Of a DNA stretch of 57,561 nt, positions 37,445-46,969 are shown in pieces. The first letter of the stretch is position 1; each line of letters opens with the position of its first letter. The position numbers and the translations under genes were made by a program. This DNA comes from Bacteroidales bacterium. Its GTDB lineage: Bacteria; Bacteroidota; Bacteroidia; Bacteroidales; UBA10428. The notes under the pieces are model-generated. The model was given only the letters and a program-made list of their open reading frames with translations, was not told the DNA's origin and made no database searches. Location: assembly GCA_016934055.1 (NCBI GenBank), contig JAFGTR010000002.1, positions 1-57,561 on the forward strand, given 5' to 3'.

Positions 37445-38857
37445 ATGACCAAAACAAAAAAAAGGAAAAAGGACAGGAGTACATTGTTTGCCATCTTTGA
37501 CATCATTGTTACTGTATTCTCTTATTTTTTGGCATATCTGATTACTAATCTGTTCAACAAAGAGTATTTTGTTTTTTCGGAAGAGTATGTTATTATGCTC
37601 TTACTGATTATTCCTACATGGGCCATCTTGCTTCAAACCTTTAATTTAGCACTTATACCAAGAACCAGATCATACACTTCAATCTTTGTTAATTTTATGA
37701 ATTTTAGCGCAATAGGTTTTGCGTTAATGTTTCTTTATAAACATATCTTTGGATTAAGATTATTCAGTCATTACGTTATTATTTCTTTCTCAATCATCAA
37801 CCTGATTTCCTTGTATGCATTCAGGATCTTCACTTATAAAGTTTTCAAATACTTCAGGGCAAACGGACATAATATCAGCAATATCATCATATACGCTGAT
37901 ACGACTTCAAAATCATTTATTGACTCTATTATAGAACATAAAGAATGGGGGTTCAGGATTCTGATGATCATTTCAGATTCGCTGGCAATCAGACAGGAAT
38001 ACGGCGAAACCATACGGATATATCCTGATAAGATCAATATAAAGAACCTCCTTGATATTGATATTATTGATGAGGTAATATACAGCTGTGCAAAAATAGA
38101 CGAAGAAAAAATGCATTCTCTTATTGAGATGTGTGAAGAAATAGGCGTAACGTTCCGTTTACGATCTCATATCACTGGTCATTCTATGGTTAAAACAAAG
38201 CTTACACATTTCAATGAAACACCTTTCATTACATTTAAAAACACACCAAAAAACAATCTGGCACTCACGTGGAAGTCATTTACCGAATTCTGGATCTCCT
38301 TTTTAATTGTTTTTCTGCTCTCACCTTTGATGCTTTTAATCTCTTTGCTGATAAAGATTACATCAAAAGGGCCTATAATATTCAGGCAGGAAAGGGTAGG
38401 TCTCAGGGGAAGAAAGTTCTATATATATAAGTTCAGAACTATGGTAGCAAATGCTGAAGATCTGAAAGAAAAACTCATGGCACAAAATGAAAGCGACGGA
38501 CCGACTTTTAAGATCAAAAAGGATCCGAGGATAACATTTATCGGATCTGTTCTGAGAAAGACAGGGCTGGATGAACTGCCTCAGTTATTCAATGTACTGA
38601 AAGGAGAAATGTCATTAATTGGGCCAAGGCCACCTCTTCCCAAGGAAGTTGCAAAATATGAGCGGTGGCACTTAAGACGTTTATCCGTAAAGCCTGGCAT
38701 TACATGTACCTGGCAAATCATTCCAAACCGTAATGAAGTTCGATTTGACAATTGGATGAAGCTTGATATTCAATATATCGACGGCTGGTCAATAAAGAAA
38801 GATTTGGAATTATTCTTCCGGACAATAAAAACAGTCTTTCACGGAACCGGATCTTAA
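37445..38857 (+). CDS. Undecaprenyl-phosphate glycosyl-1-phosphate transferase (WcaJ/WbaP-like)
   Basis: This 470-residue membrane protein has the large polyprenyl phosphoglycosyl transferase layout: an N-terminal set of four or five membrane segments (about 15-130), a cytosolic NAD-fold-like middle (about 135-265), a re-entrant hydrophobic helix at about 280-303, and the catalytic domain. Motifs are IIFRQERVGLRGRKFYIYKFRTM, KTGLDELPQLFNVLKGEMSLIGPRPPLP (catalytic Asp-Glu pair and GPRP), and LSVKPGITCTWQI. It starts repeat-unit synthesis by moving hexose-1-phosphate to undecaprenyl phosphate at the inner membrane. It heads a co-directional group with the Wza- and Wzc-like genes. Confidence 0.92.
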   Translation: MTKTKKRKKDRSTLFAIFDIIVTVFSYFLAYLITNLFNKEYFVFSEEYVIMLLLIIPTWAILLQTFNLALIPRTRSYTSIFVNFMNFSAIGFALMFLYKHIFGLRLFSHYVIISFSIINLISLYAFRIFTYKVFKYFRANGHNISNIIIYADTTSKSFIDSIIEHKEWGFRILMIISDSLAIRQEYGETIRIYPDKINIKNLLDIDIIDEVIYSCAKIDEEKMHSLIEMCEEIGVTFRLRSHITGHSMVKTKLTHFNETPFITFKNTPKNNLALTWKSFTEFWISFLIVFLLSPLMLLISLLIKITSKGPIIFRQERVGLRGRKFYIYKFRTMVANAEDLKEKLMAQNESDGPTFKIKKDPRITFIGSVLRKTGLDELPQLFNVLKGEMSLIGPRPPLPKEVAKYERWHLRRLSVKPGITCTWQIIPNRNEVRFDNWMKLDIQYIDGWSIKKDLELFFRTIKTVFHGTGS

Positions 38858-38996
38858 ATCAATCCTTTCACAGGAACAAATAATCAATAATCTTAATCTT
38901 TTATGGGTAAAAATCCAAGTTTTTTATCTTAGCGATAATTGTTTTACTAAATTAGCAAATTACTTTTTATGTGGGTTTTTATTAATATCAACAACA

Positions 38997-39782
38997 ATGA
39001 ACACTCTTAAATCAATCATTTTCAAATTATTTGTTTTAATGGTTTTTTCCCTTTTCATGGCATGCACACCTGTGAAAAAACTGAGGTATGTTAGTCAGGT
39101 AGGACATGAAACTGACAAAAGTGAATATTTTAATGACAGATCAGAAAAAACCATTCAACCCTATGATTATCTTTATGTTAAGATTTACAGTCTGGATGAA
39201 CGTACAAATAGCATTTTCAATGATAGATATTCATCAGCTTTACATGAAACAGAATTAATCAGCTATGCTGTTGATGATAAGGGAAATATAAACCTGCCTT
39301 TTATCGGCGTTATTAAGGTTAAAGATCTTACAATTAACCAGGCTAAAGAACAGATTGAAAAATCACTTGGTGTTTACCTCAATAATATTTCCGTTGTTGT
39401 CCGCTATGTCAGCAACAAAGTAACGGTTTTAGGTGAAATAGCCCGGCCCGGACAGTATTCTTTTTTCGATGAAAAAATCACGGTTTTTCAGGCGATCGGC
39501 TTTGCCAGCGGGACCACCCCTTACGGGAATCTCAGTGATGTCACCCTCATACGTGAAAAAGACGATGTTATTAAATACCATTATCTTGATCTTACCAATA
39601 AAAATATAGTAGCATCAGAATATTATTATCTCCTTCCTAATGATATCATCATTATCAACCCCATTAACGCCAAATACCGTGAATTAAGGGATTACACCCT
39701 TCAAATTGTGTCTTCCCTGCTGGGTAGTGTTACAACATTGTTATCATCAATAATTTTATACCAGTCATTGACATCTGATTAG
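38997..39782 (+). CDS. Polysaccharide export lipoprotein (Wza/OPX-like)
   Basis: This 261-residue protein has a lipoprotein signal with lipobox LFMAC and Cys23 as the lipidated residue. A Poly_export domain at about 55-140 contains IQPYDYLYVKIYSLDE and the SYAVDDKGNINLPFIGVIKVKDLTINQAKEQI stretch. An SLBB-like domain at about 146-225 has VTVLGEIARPGQYSFFDEKITVFQAIGFASG. A hydrophobic helix at about 235-258 ends the protein, as in short Bacteroidota OPX proteins, and could span the outer membrane. It would act with the Wzc-like protein encoded 41 bp downstream to export the polymer. Confidence 0.92.
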   Translation: MNTLKSIIFKLFVLMVFSLFMACTPVKKLRYVSQVGHETDKSEYFNDRSEKTIQPYDYLYVKIYSLDERTNSIFNDRYSSALHETELISYAVDDKGNINLPFIGVIKVKDLTINQAKEQIEKSLGVYLNNISVVVRYVSNKVTVLGEIARPGQYSFFDEKITVFQAIGFASGTTPYGNLSDVTLIREKDDVIKYHYLDLTNKNIVASEYYYLLPNDIIIINPINAKYRELRDYTLQIVSSLLGSVTTLLSSIILYQSLTSD

Positions 39783-39823
39783 TCATTGTATATCATAAAA
39801 TTTCAATTTATAATATATCGCAC

Positions 39824-42268
39824 ATGAAAAATACGAATGAAAATTTTACGAGCACCGTAGATTATAAAAGAGTGTTTAACCGGTTATACTCGTTCAAAAA
39901 AACATATATAGTTATTGCAATCATCTTTTTAGCCGGAGCTTTCCTGATCAACCGATATTCACCTAAAATATACAGGAACTCAACCCTTGTATTTATTACC
40001 AATACAAATCAAAACAGCCTTTTGGGCGGTGCAAGTCAAAATTTGTTTCAGGGCATGGGCTTTATGGCAAATAAACCCATTATTGATAATGAAATTGAAA
40101 TTATTAAATCATTCAGTCTTGTAAAAGAAGTGATCAATGAACTTAATCTGAAAACAACTTATATCTCATGTCGTAATAACAGTCTGGCTGAATTGTTTTA
40201 TAACACCCCACTTACAAGAAAAACAGAATTATATGATGATTCACCCATTAAGGTGAATATCGATCCTTCCATGCCACAGGCTGTATATCTGGTTTTTAAT
40301 ATTGTTTTTTTAAATGATAATGAATACCAACTGGAAGCTCATGGAGAAGAAATCGACATCTACAATTACATAGATGATCAGGTTATTTCAAGAGAAAACA
40401 TTTTTTTCAAAAACAGATTCAGGTTCAGTGATGAGGTAAAAACCCGCTATTTTAACTTCAGGATACAAAAAACCGAAAATTTTGATAAAGCATTTACTGA
40501 TAATAATAAGCTGGTATTTTATTTCAACAATACAAATTATCTCACCCTTGAATACATCAGTAACCTTAAAGTAGAACAGACATCCCAAAATTCCACACTG
40601 ATTAATATTTCCCTTAAAGGAATCAATGCTAAGCGAATAACTGATTTTCTCAACGGACTTACCTCAGTATATATGGACAGAAGCCTTGAGAAAAAAAGCA
40701 AGATGGCTTTGGGCACCATTAATTTTATCGATTCTCAGATCGCCGATGTAGCTGATTCATTGAGTACAGCAGAATCAAGGCTAAAAGTTTTCCGGTCAAG
40801 CCACAGTGTAATGGACCTTGGATTTCAGGGGCAACAAACTTTTGAGACTTTAACCCAGCTTGAAACAGAAAAGGCCAATCTCAATGCACAACGACGGTAT
40901 TATCAATACCTCAGAGACAATCTCTCAAATGAGAGTATTGCCGATTTAGCATCACCCTCCTCGATGAATGTTGTTGATCCGATTTTAACAAATCTCGTTA
41001 CACAGCTGATAACATTAAGTTCTGAAAAGGCAAGTCTGATGAGAGACGGTTCCAACCAGCAAAATCTGTATCTCAACAACATTAACCTGCAGATCGAGAA
41101 TCTTAGAAAAACCTTGAAAGATAACGTAACCAATACACTGAACACGTTAAACATGTCAGTGAATGAAATTAATTACCGGATTTCAAAACTTTCTTCCCAG
41201 ATATCACAAATGCCAAAAACAGAACTGCAGTTAAAAGGCATTGAAAGAAAATTCAAGATCAATGATGAGATCTATACATTTTTGCTTCAAAAACGTTCGG
41301 AAGCCCAGATTCAAAGGGCGTCAAGTCTGCCGGACTATGAAATAGTTGACCCTGCGCAGGTTGCAATAGTCTCCAAAATAGCGCCTATGGGTACTCTCAA
41401 TTATGCTATTGCCCTTTTACTTGCTTTACTATTGCCAAGTCTGGCTGTCTTTGCCTATGATTTCCTGAATAACAGAATAATGGAAGCTGACGAACTGGAA
41501 TCACTCGCTGATTTACCTGTTCTTGGAAAAATATTTCACAGTTACCGCCGTGCAAAAATTGTCGCCCATGAGCACCCCAATTCATCTGTAACAGAATGTT
41601 TCAGGGCTGTCAGAACAAACTTTCAGTTCTTTTCTGAAGGAGGAAGAAAACAGGTTTTGCTGCTAACCTCATCAACGAGCGGCGAAGGCAAAACATTCTG
41701 CTCTATGAACCTGGCTGCGATATTTGCATTGAATGGGCACCGCACTGTATTGCTTGAATTTGACCTCAGAAGACCCAAAATTCACCAGGAGTTTGGCTCC
41801 AGTAATATGATTGGTATCAGCTCTTATTTAATTGATAAAGCTGTTATTGAAGACATTATCATACCTACACATATTGAAAACCTTGATCTGATCTCAGCGG
41901 GTCCTGCTGCTCCAAATCCCGCCGAACTAATTAATTCTGAAAGGGCAAGTGAGTTTATCGATAAGCTGAAAGAGATGTATGATTATATCATTATAGACTC
42001 TGCACCAGCCGGTATCCTTACAGAAACATACCTGCTCATGAAGTACGCCGACCTGAATATTTTAATCGTACGACTTAATAAAACAATAAGAGATACATTC
42101 AAGACAACATTAAAAAATCTTGAAGCTAATAAATTCACCAATCTTTCCATACTGATCAATGATATTGACATAAGCCGTGAAGCATTTAAATACGGCTATG
42201 ATAAAAAATATTATACTGATGATCACAGAAATGGTTTGTTAACGCGGATATTCGGAAGGAAGGAATAA
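39824..42268 (+). CDS. Polysaccharide co-polymerase and tyrosine autokinase (Wzc-like)
   Basis: This 814-residue inner-membrane protein has an N-terminal Wzz domain with a first membrane segment at about 28-45. A long periplasmic part with coiled-coil stretches (about 270-480) and a GNVR-like region (PKTELQLKGIERKFKINDEIYTFLLQKR) follow. A second membrane segment lies at about 523-545. The cytosolic BY-kinase domain has Walker A SSTSGEGKT near 616-624, Walker A' LLEFDLRRPK near 640-650 and Walker B DYIIIDSAP near 720. The C-terminus carries a Tyr cluster (YGYDKKYYTDD, near 789-799) that is the expected autophosphorylation site. It controls chain length and export with the OPX lipoprotein. No separate Wzb-type phosphatase gene was recognised nearby. 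Confidence 0.93.
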   Translation: MKNTNENFTSTVDYKRVFNRLYSFKKTYIVIAIIFLAGAFLINRYSPKIYRNSTLVFITNTNQNSLLGGASQNLFQGMGFMANKPIIDNEIEIIKSFSLVKEVINELNLKTTYISCRNNSLAELFYNTPLTRKTELYDDSPIKVNIDPSMPQAVYLVFNIVFLNDNEYQLEAHGEEIDIYNYIDDQVISRENIFFKNRFRFSDEVKTRYFNFRIQKTENFDKAFTDNNKLVFYFNNTNYLTLEYISNLKVEQTSQNSTLINISLKGINAKRITDFLNGLTSVYMDRSLEKKSKMALGTINFIDSQIADVADSLSTAESRLKVFRSSHSVMDLGFQGQQTFETLTQLETEKANLNAQRRYYQYLRDNLSNESIADLASPSSMNVVDPILTNLVTQLITLSSEKASLMRDGSNQQNLYLNNINLQIENLRKTLKDNVTNTLNTLNMSVNEINYRISKLSSQISQMPKTELQLKGIERKFKINDEIYTFLLQKRSEAQIQRASSLPDYEIVDPAQVAIVSKIAPMGTLNYAIALLLALLLPSLAVFAYDFLNNRIMEADELESLADLPVLGKIFHSYRRAKIVAHEHPNSSVTECFRAVRTNFQFFSEGGRKQVLLLTSSTSGEGKTFCSMNLAAIFALNGHRTVLLEFDLRRPKIHQEFGSSNMIGISSYLIDKAVIEDIIIPTHIENLDLISAGPAAPNPAELINSERASEFIDKLKEMYDYIIIDSAPAGILTETYLLMKYADLNILIVRLNKTIRDTFKTTLKNLEANKFTNLSILINDIDISREAFKYGYDKKYYTDDHRNGLLTRIFGRKE

Positions 42269-42365
42269 AAGGATCTTCATAACCATTTACAAGAAACAGA
42301 TTACAATCCGATAAAGGAAATGACATTATTATCTGTATTAAGCGGGATTGGGCTTTTTTCCATCT

Positions 42366-43067
42366 TTAATAGCCTCTTCCTTTATCATTCGGATACAGGT
42401 TGTTGACATGAGAGCTTTGTACTATTTCATGTGTGTCAATATCCATCATCGTCAATACACCTCCCGGCCAGCCGGCCCCGGTATCCATCATGATGACCTC
42501 ACAGGCCTTAACAGGTTGTGTTGTGCCAAGATTAATTGTTGGGGTATGGCCAACATAAACATGAGAAAAGCCTGTAATATTGTGTTGTGTATTTTCATCA
42601 TGCTGTTGCAGCGCAGCATATACCAGGTCACGATCCCACAAAAAAACCTGTTCATCCTGTTGTTCAAGAGGAAGCCCGGGATCAAAGCCTCCGTGAACAA
42701 AAACCATGTCCTCAAGATGATAATAGAGATGGGCCTGGCTCAGCAAGCGTGTATGCGATTCCGGCACCTTTCCCCCCTGGTAGCTTTCAATGGTTGCCCT
42801 GCCCCCCTGCATGGTCCATATTGATGGTGCATTATGACTCAGAAACCAGTCCAATGCCCATTTATCATGATTGCCAATGATGTAAATGAGATTTTTTATT
42901 TCCAGTAACTTGTCAAAAACCTTGTTGACCTCAGGCCAACCGTCACAAACATCTCCAAGGCACACGAGCATATCATTGTCCATGTCAAAGGAAGTCATTT
43001 CAAAACACTCAAGTAGAGCCTTATAAGCGCCATGAATGTCACCGATCACATATCTTTTGCCTGCCAT
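42366..43067 (-). CDS. Metallophosphoesterase, PrpA/ApaH-like
   Basis: This 233-residue calcineurin-like phosphatase has all metal-site motifs in order: GDIHGAY near 8-14, LGDVCDGWPE near 37-46, IGNHDKW near 62-68, a His in YYHLEDMVFVHGGF near 114-127, and GHTPT near 174-178. Related proteins are serine/threonine phosphatases or diadenosine tetraphosphatases; sequence alone does not separate them. It is a cytosolic single gene, convergent with the tyrosine autokinase across 97 bp. A function in reversing autokinase phosphorylation is not supported by family knowledge, since Wzb-type phosphatases are unrelated. Confidence 0.88.
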   Translation of the reverse strand: MAGKRYVIGDIHGAYKALLECFEMTSFDMDNDMLVCLGDVCDGWPEVNKVFDKLLEIKNLIYIIGNHDKWALDWFLSHNAPSIWTMQGGRATIESYQGGKVPESHTRLLSQAHLYYHLEDMVFVHGGFDPGLPLEQQDEQVFLWDRDLVYAALQQHDENTQHNITGFSHVYVGHTPTINLGTTQPVKACEVIMMDTGAGWPGGVLTMMDIDTHEIVQSSHVNNLYPNDKGRGY

Positions 43068-43206
43068 GGTGTGATTTACTTACTCCAAACCATTTGCTGC
43101 ATTCAGATAGTTTTTCGTAAAAATGAAATGTTTTAAACAACAATTTAAGTATTGACCTGATAAGACCAGTGTCAATGAATACTCAGGAATAAAATTTTCT
43201 GTGTTG

Positions 43207-43464
43207 CTACAGGTATTGACTGACAAGAGCAACTATATTATCAACTGTATCAAAAGCTTCAGGTGTCGCCTTGCTGGATGGTATCTTAATTTTAAATTTA
43301 TTCTCCAGAAAAACCAGCAATGACACCATCGAAAATGAATCAACATATCCGCTTGAAATCAAAGGTGTATCATAAGCTATTTCCGCGTCTTCATCATCAA
43401 TGTACTCCTTGAGCACATAGTTCAAAACCAGTTCTTTCATTTCTTCGGTACTCATCTGTGTCAT
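43207..43464 (-). CDS. Acyl carrier protein-like protein
   Basis: This 85-residue acidic four-helix carrier protein has the 4'-phosphopantetheine attachment motif GYVDSFSMVSLL, with Ser43 as the modified residue and DSF replacing the usual DSL. An extended N-terminal helix (TEEMKELVLNYVLKEYID) precedes it. It lies 128 bp downstream of the AcsA-like synthetase on the same strand, so the synthetase may load it or both may serve one acyl-transfer route. It is unlikely to be the fatty-acid synthesis AcpP, which is normally beside fabF. Confidence 0.85.
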   Translation of the reverse strand: MTQMSTEEMKELVLNYVLKEYIDDEDAEIAYDTPLISSGYVDSFSMVSLLVFLENKFKIKIPSSKATPEAFDTVDNIVALVSQYL

Positions 43465-43547
43465 ATCAATAGTTTTAAAATTTATAATTTATTCAGAATC
43501 AAGAGCCAGGACAATAGATCTGTATAGATCTTCCTTCATCAATCTTA

Positions 43548-43575
43548 AATCGTAAGTCGTACATCGTACATCGTA
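43548..43575. repeat. Heptamer array (catcgta-type, four units)
   Basis: Four 7-mers in a row: aatcgta, agtcgta, catcgta, catcgta, with a degenerate fifth. It begins 18 bp past the stop of the acyl-CoA synthetase, between it and the carrier protein gene. Confidence 0.7.
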
Positions 43576-43592
43576 AATCTGAAATTATTATC

Positions 43593-45296
43593 TCAGTCAT
43601 TCTCCAGTGTAGATATATCCCCGATCTCTTCTCCCCATTCTTTCGCATGAAGCAGCCTTCTCATTATTTTGCCGCTCCTTGTCTTTGGCAATTGATCGAC
43701 AAATTCAATCTCCTGAGGCATAGCTACTGATGACAATTTTTTCCGGATGAAATTCATGATCTCAAGCTCGAGATCCGGACCCGGATCAACACCGGGTTTT
43801 AACGTTACAAAGGCCTTTACGACCTCCATGTTTATATCGTCTGGTTTTGCCACAACCGCTGACTCTGCAATTGACGGATGTTCAAGTAACGCTGATTCGA
43901 CTTCAAACGGGCTCACTAAATGACCACCGGTGTTGATGACATCGTCGTCTCTTCCGATAAACCAAAAGTAACCTTCATTATCGATGCTTGCCTTATCTCC
44001 TGTGAGATACCATCCGCTTACAAATTTCTCCCTGTATTTCTCCTCATTGTTCCAATATGTCCTCATCATCGCCGGCCAACCTGGTTTAAATGCGATCAAA
44101 CCAATTTTACCCGGCTCCCGGATCGGTTCAAAAGTCTTTGTATCCAAAACAGTTCCCGTAATACCGGGGAACGGCTTACCCATAGACCCGGGCTTTACCT
44201 TCATCCCCGGATAATTTGAAATCATAATGGAACCGGTTTCTGTTTGCCAGAAAGAATCGTGGAAAGGTTTTCCGAAATTCTTTTCTGACCATATCACAGC
44301 CTCGGAATTCAAAGGTTCGCCAACACTGGCAAGATGACGTAAACTTGACAGGTCATATTTTTTGATAATATCATCCCCTGCCTTCATCAACGACCTGATG
44401 GCTGTAGGTGCTGAATACCAGACTGTAACTTTATACTCTTCAATAAAACTATACCAGCTTTGTGCTGAAAATCCGGAATCAAGAACACATTGCGTGATAC
44501 CGAGGCTCCATGGCCCGATGATGCCATATGAAGTACCTGTGACCCAACCGGGATCTGCAGTGCACCAGTATATATCTTCCTCCTGAAGGTCAAGAACCCA
44601 TTTCGTCGTAAGGTATTGTGACAACAGGGAATAATGCACATGCTTCACACCTTTGGGCTGTCCGGTTGTTCCCGATGTATAGTGAAGAACTGAAGGTGAT
44701 TCGGCTTCAGTCGGGTATATTTCAAGCTCTTCGACAGGTGCTCTTCTTTCAAGATCGAGGGCAATTTCCCTGTCTTTCAACTCATGTGATTCTTTGTGAT
44801 CAATAATAATAATGAATTCCAGATGAGGCAGTTCATCTTTTATTTTTCTTACTTTGGATAAATGTTTTTTCTGGGTTATAATAGCCCGGGTTTGTGCGTT
44901 CTCCAGCCTGACATAGAGCGATTCATCCCCAAATGCCGAGAAGAGGGGCTGGACTATGGCTCCAATCTTCAATACGCCCAGAAATGAAAAATACAATTCA
45001 GGAACCCTGTCCATAAATAAACAAATCCTGTCCCCGTTAACCACACCGATCTCTCTAAGGAATGAACCTATTGTATTGCTTCTCAGCCGGACATCATTAA
45101 ATGTGTATTGTTTTTCAGCGCCACCAAAGCCTTTGTAATACAAAGCAATCTTATCATTTTTCCCCTGCTTGCATATCCGGTCAGAACAATACCATCCGAT
45201 GTTTATTTTGTCTCCCTCCCTGTATTCTAGTTCACTGGATGAAATTGACCAATCAAAATTCTTAATCCTTTCTTCGTATGAACCAATATTTGTCAT
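43593..45296 (-). CDS. AcsA-like acyl-CoA synthetase (AMP-forming)
   Basis: This 567-residue ANL-superfamily enzyme is close in length to AcsA of Bacillus and shorter than Acs. Motifs are the P-loop-like HYTSGTTGQPKGVKH near 198-212, the adenine/substrate-site WQTETGS near 344-350, YLTGDKASIDNEGYFWFIGRDDDVINTGGH near 427-456 (ATP-ribose Asp and hinge), and the C-terminal catalytic Lys in PKTRSGKIMRR near 540-550. It activates acetate or another short acid via an acyl-adenylate. Trp in WQTETG is the residue that keeps the acyl pocket small in acetyl-CoA synthetases. The carrier protein gene downstream hints at acyl-carrier loading. Confidence 0.9.
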   Translation of the reverse strand: MTNIGSYEERIKNFDWSISSSELEYREGDKINIGWYCSDRICKQGKNDKIALYYKGFGGAEKQYTFNDVRLRSNTIGSFLREIGVVNGDRICLFMDRVPELYFSFLGVLKIGAIVQPLFSAFGDESLYVRLENAQTRAIITQKKHLSKVRKIKDELPHLEFIIIIDHKESHELKDREIALDLERRAPVEELEIYPTEAESPSVLHYTSGTTGQPKGVKHVHYSLLSQYLTTKWVLDLQEEDIYWCTADPGWVTGTSYGIIGPWSLGITQCVLDSGFSAQSWYSFIEEYKVTVWYSAPTAIRSLMKAGDDIIKKYDLSSLRHLASVGEPLNSEAVIWSEKNFGKPFHDSFWQTETGSIMISNYPGMKVKPGSMGKPFPGITGTVLDTKTFEPIREPGKIGLIAFKPGWPAMMRTYWNNEEKYREKFVSGWYLTGDKASIDNEGYFWFIGRDDDVINTGGHLVSPFEVESALLEHPSIAESAVVAKPDDINMEVVKAFVTLKPGVDPGPDLELEIMNFIRKKLSSVAMPQEIEFVDQLPKTRSGKIMRRLLHAKEWGEEIGDISTLEND

Positions 45297-45396
45297 AGCT
45301 GCGGTTTATTTGTTTATTCAAAGCCTAAAATATACTATTTTATACAGAGATGCCAAAAAAGTTATTTACAGCAAAAGATTGGTAAGTAAATAATCA

Positions 45397-45533
45397 GCTC
45401 CGTAGGAGCAATCTGTTTATAACAATACCATGGAAATTCATCATAAATCCATACGTCCCGCCGAATGGTGGGACGCGGGGAAGAGTAATCTAATGTACTT
45501 CTTTTGCTATAAACAGTTGGCCCCTCCGGGGCC
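45397..45533. repeat. Intergenic mosaic of short palindromes
   Basis: Three hairpins sit in the 356-bp spacer between the synthetase and larA-like genes: GCTCCgtaGGAGC (45397-45409), CGTCCC...GGGACG (45454-45475) and GGCCCCtccGGGGCC (45519-45533). The segment between the first two contains gtttataac. A similarly built element is at 49936-50056. It has the look of a dispersed REP-like element without a gene. Confidence 0.65.
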
Positions 45534-45612
45534 ATAAAAATGCATCCATAATTCCAAATGTTTAAAAAGAACCTGTCATTCTTCCTGGGGCAATATTGCC
45601 AAATACTGAGAG

Positions 45613-45647
45613 ACTATTCACTATTCACTATTCACTATTCACTATTC
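45613..45647. repeat. Heptamer array (actattc x5)
   Basis: Five perfect copies of actattc. The array ends 5 bp from the stop codon of the larA-like gene, which reads in the opposite direction. Confidence 0.85.
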
Positions 45648-45652
45648 ACCTG

Positions 45653-46879
45653 TCACCTGATAAGCATACTTGCATTCTCTATTACCGCAACAGATCCTGT
45701 TTGCTTTTTGAGCATATCGCCGGCCTGCATTTCATCAATTTTCTTCACGCCCATCAAACTGCAGGTCTCTTCATCAAGGTTTGTGATCATGAATATATTG
45801 ATCCGTTTTGTCTTTTCCATCATAGCCAGCGCCGTGCCACCGTTACCCTCATATTTCTTTGACAGTTTATCGAACACATTGTCCCAGCCACCAGCCCTGA
45901 ATAAAGGCAGGAATGTACCGGTGCCGATTCCGTCACGGCACTCGGCAAGGAGAATCAATGTACCCCCGTCTTTAACAAAAGAAGCGGCGTTATGCACTGA
46001 TTTATGCGACTGAATAAAATTAATATCCTTTGGATAACCGCCTCCGGAAGCAATCACACAATCAAAAAGTTTCTCTGTCTGGCTTTTAAAATATGTATTA
46101 TGCTGATTGCAGGCTCCCAGAAAATCACTGTAAGCAGAACCGATATGCAACTGGCAGACTTTGCCCTGACTGTTGAGAATGCCGTGAACAGACAGGCGTG
46201 CTGGCAACAGGGTATCGATTTCACGCAGGTCTTCAGCCACCGGATTACCATCAAGGATGCCACTCTGGCATCCGGACTCCAGCTTTCTTTCATTTAAATT
46301 TAAATAAAGGCTGTGATTGTGATAGATGGCTTCCCGCGATGCCAGTCCGGGGAAAAGCAGTTTCCGGCCGCCGCCAAAACCTGCAAAATAATGATGTGAA
46401 ATGGATCCAAATGTTATCAGCAATGTTGATTCAAGAACATCTTTACGCAGGGTAACCGGCGTTCCCATTTTGGTGGTTCCCAGTGTTGTCATTGCAGTTG
46501 CATCGGAACAGTCGTGGTGAATAAATGACTGTTTGAAATAAATCTTACCATAAGCATTTACACTTTCTTCATCTGTTTGCCTCGGATGTGTTCCGTAGGC
46601 AATGTAAAATGTTATGTTTTCCTTTCCGGCACCCGACTTCTCTAAGATATCAACCAGCCAGGGCAGATAATTGTTATATCCGCAAAGCCTGGTTTTATCG
46701 GAAACAACAATGCCGATATTTCGTAAATCCTGTGAGGTTGTAGAAAGCCTCAAAAGAAAATTGGTGTAAAATGTTTCCTTATTAATCGTATATTCAGGTT
46801 CGCGAAACTTCAATATTTCAGCATTGGCAGGAATTTCAAAAGATATGACCTGGCTACCATATTTTAACCTGGACTTCAT
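45653..46879 (-). CDS. LarA-like lactate racemase family protein (DUF2088)
   Basis: This 408-residue protein matches the nickel-pincer lactate racemase LarA family. Asp61 and Arg64 (SDKTR), His98 ([11 protein letters not shown]), His163 ([10 protein letters not shown]), Lys173 (GGGRK) and His189 fall at or close to the spacing I recall for the Lactobacillus enzyme (Asp72, Arg75, His108, His174, Lys184, His200). The cofactor genes larB, larC and larE are not in the window, so activity needs them elsewhere. The family also has members acting on other 2-hydroxyacids, so the substrate is not fixed. It is divergent from mutS over about 90 bp and has a heptamer array at its 3' end. Confidence 0.85.
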   Translation of the reverse strand: MKSRLKYGSQVISFEIPANAEILKFREPEYTINKETFYTNFLLRLSTTSQDLRNIGIVVSDKTRLCGYNNYLPWLVDILEKSGAGKENITFYIAYGTHPRQTDEESVNAYGKIYFKQSFIHHDCSDATAMTTLGTTKMGTPVTLRKDVLESTLLITFGSISHHYFAGFGGGRKLLFPGLASREAIYHNHSLYLNLNERKLESGCQSGILDGNPVAEDLREIDTLLPARLSVHGILNSQGKVCQLHIGSAYSDFLGACNQHNTYFKSQTEKLFDCVIASGGGYPKDINFIQSHKSVHNAASFVKDGGTLILLAECRDGIGTGTFLPLFRAGGWDNVFDKLSKKYEGNGGTALAMMEKTKRINIFMITNLDEETCSLMGVKKIDEMQAGDMLKKQTGSVAVIENASMLIR

Positions 46880-46969
46880 AACCGCTTTTTTTCAAATTTA
46901 CAAAAGAGTTTTGATTTTTTTTTGCCTTTTGTTGAAGCTGCATTAATTTTAGCCTTTAAAGAAATTAAC

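Noticed and set aside
42348..42824. 158-codon frame antisense to the metallophosphoesterase
   Set aside because: The sense strand has all metal-binding motifs. The antisense translation resembles no family.
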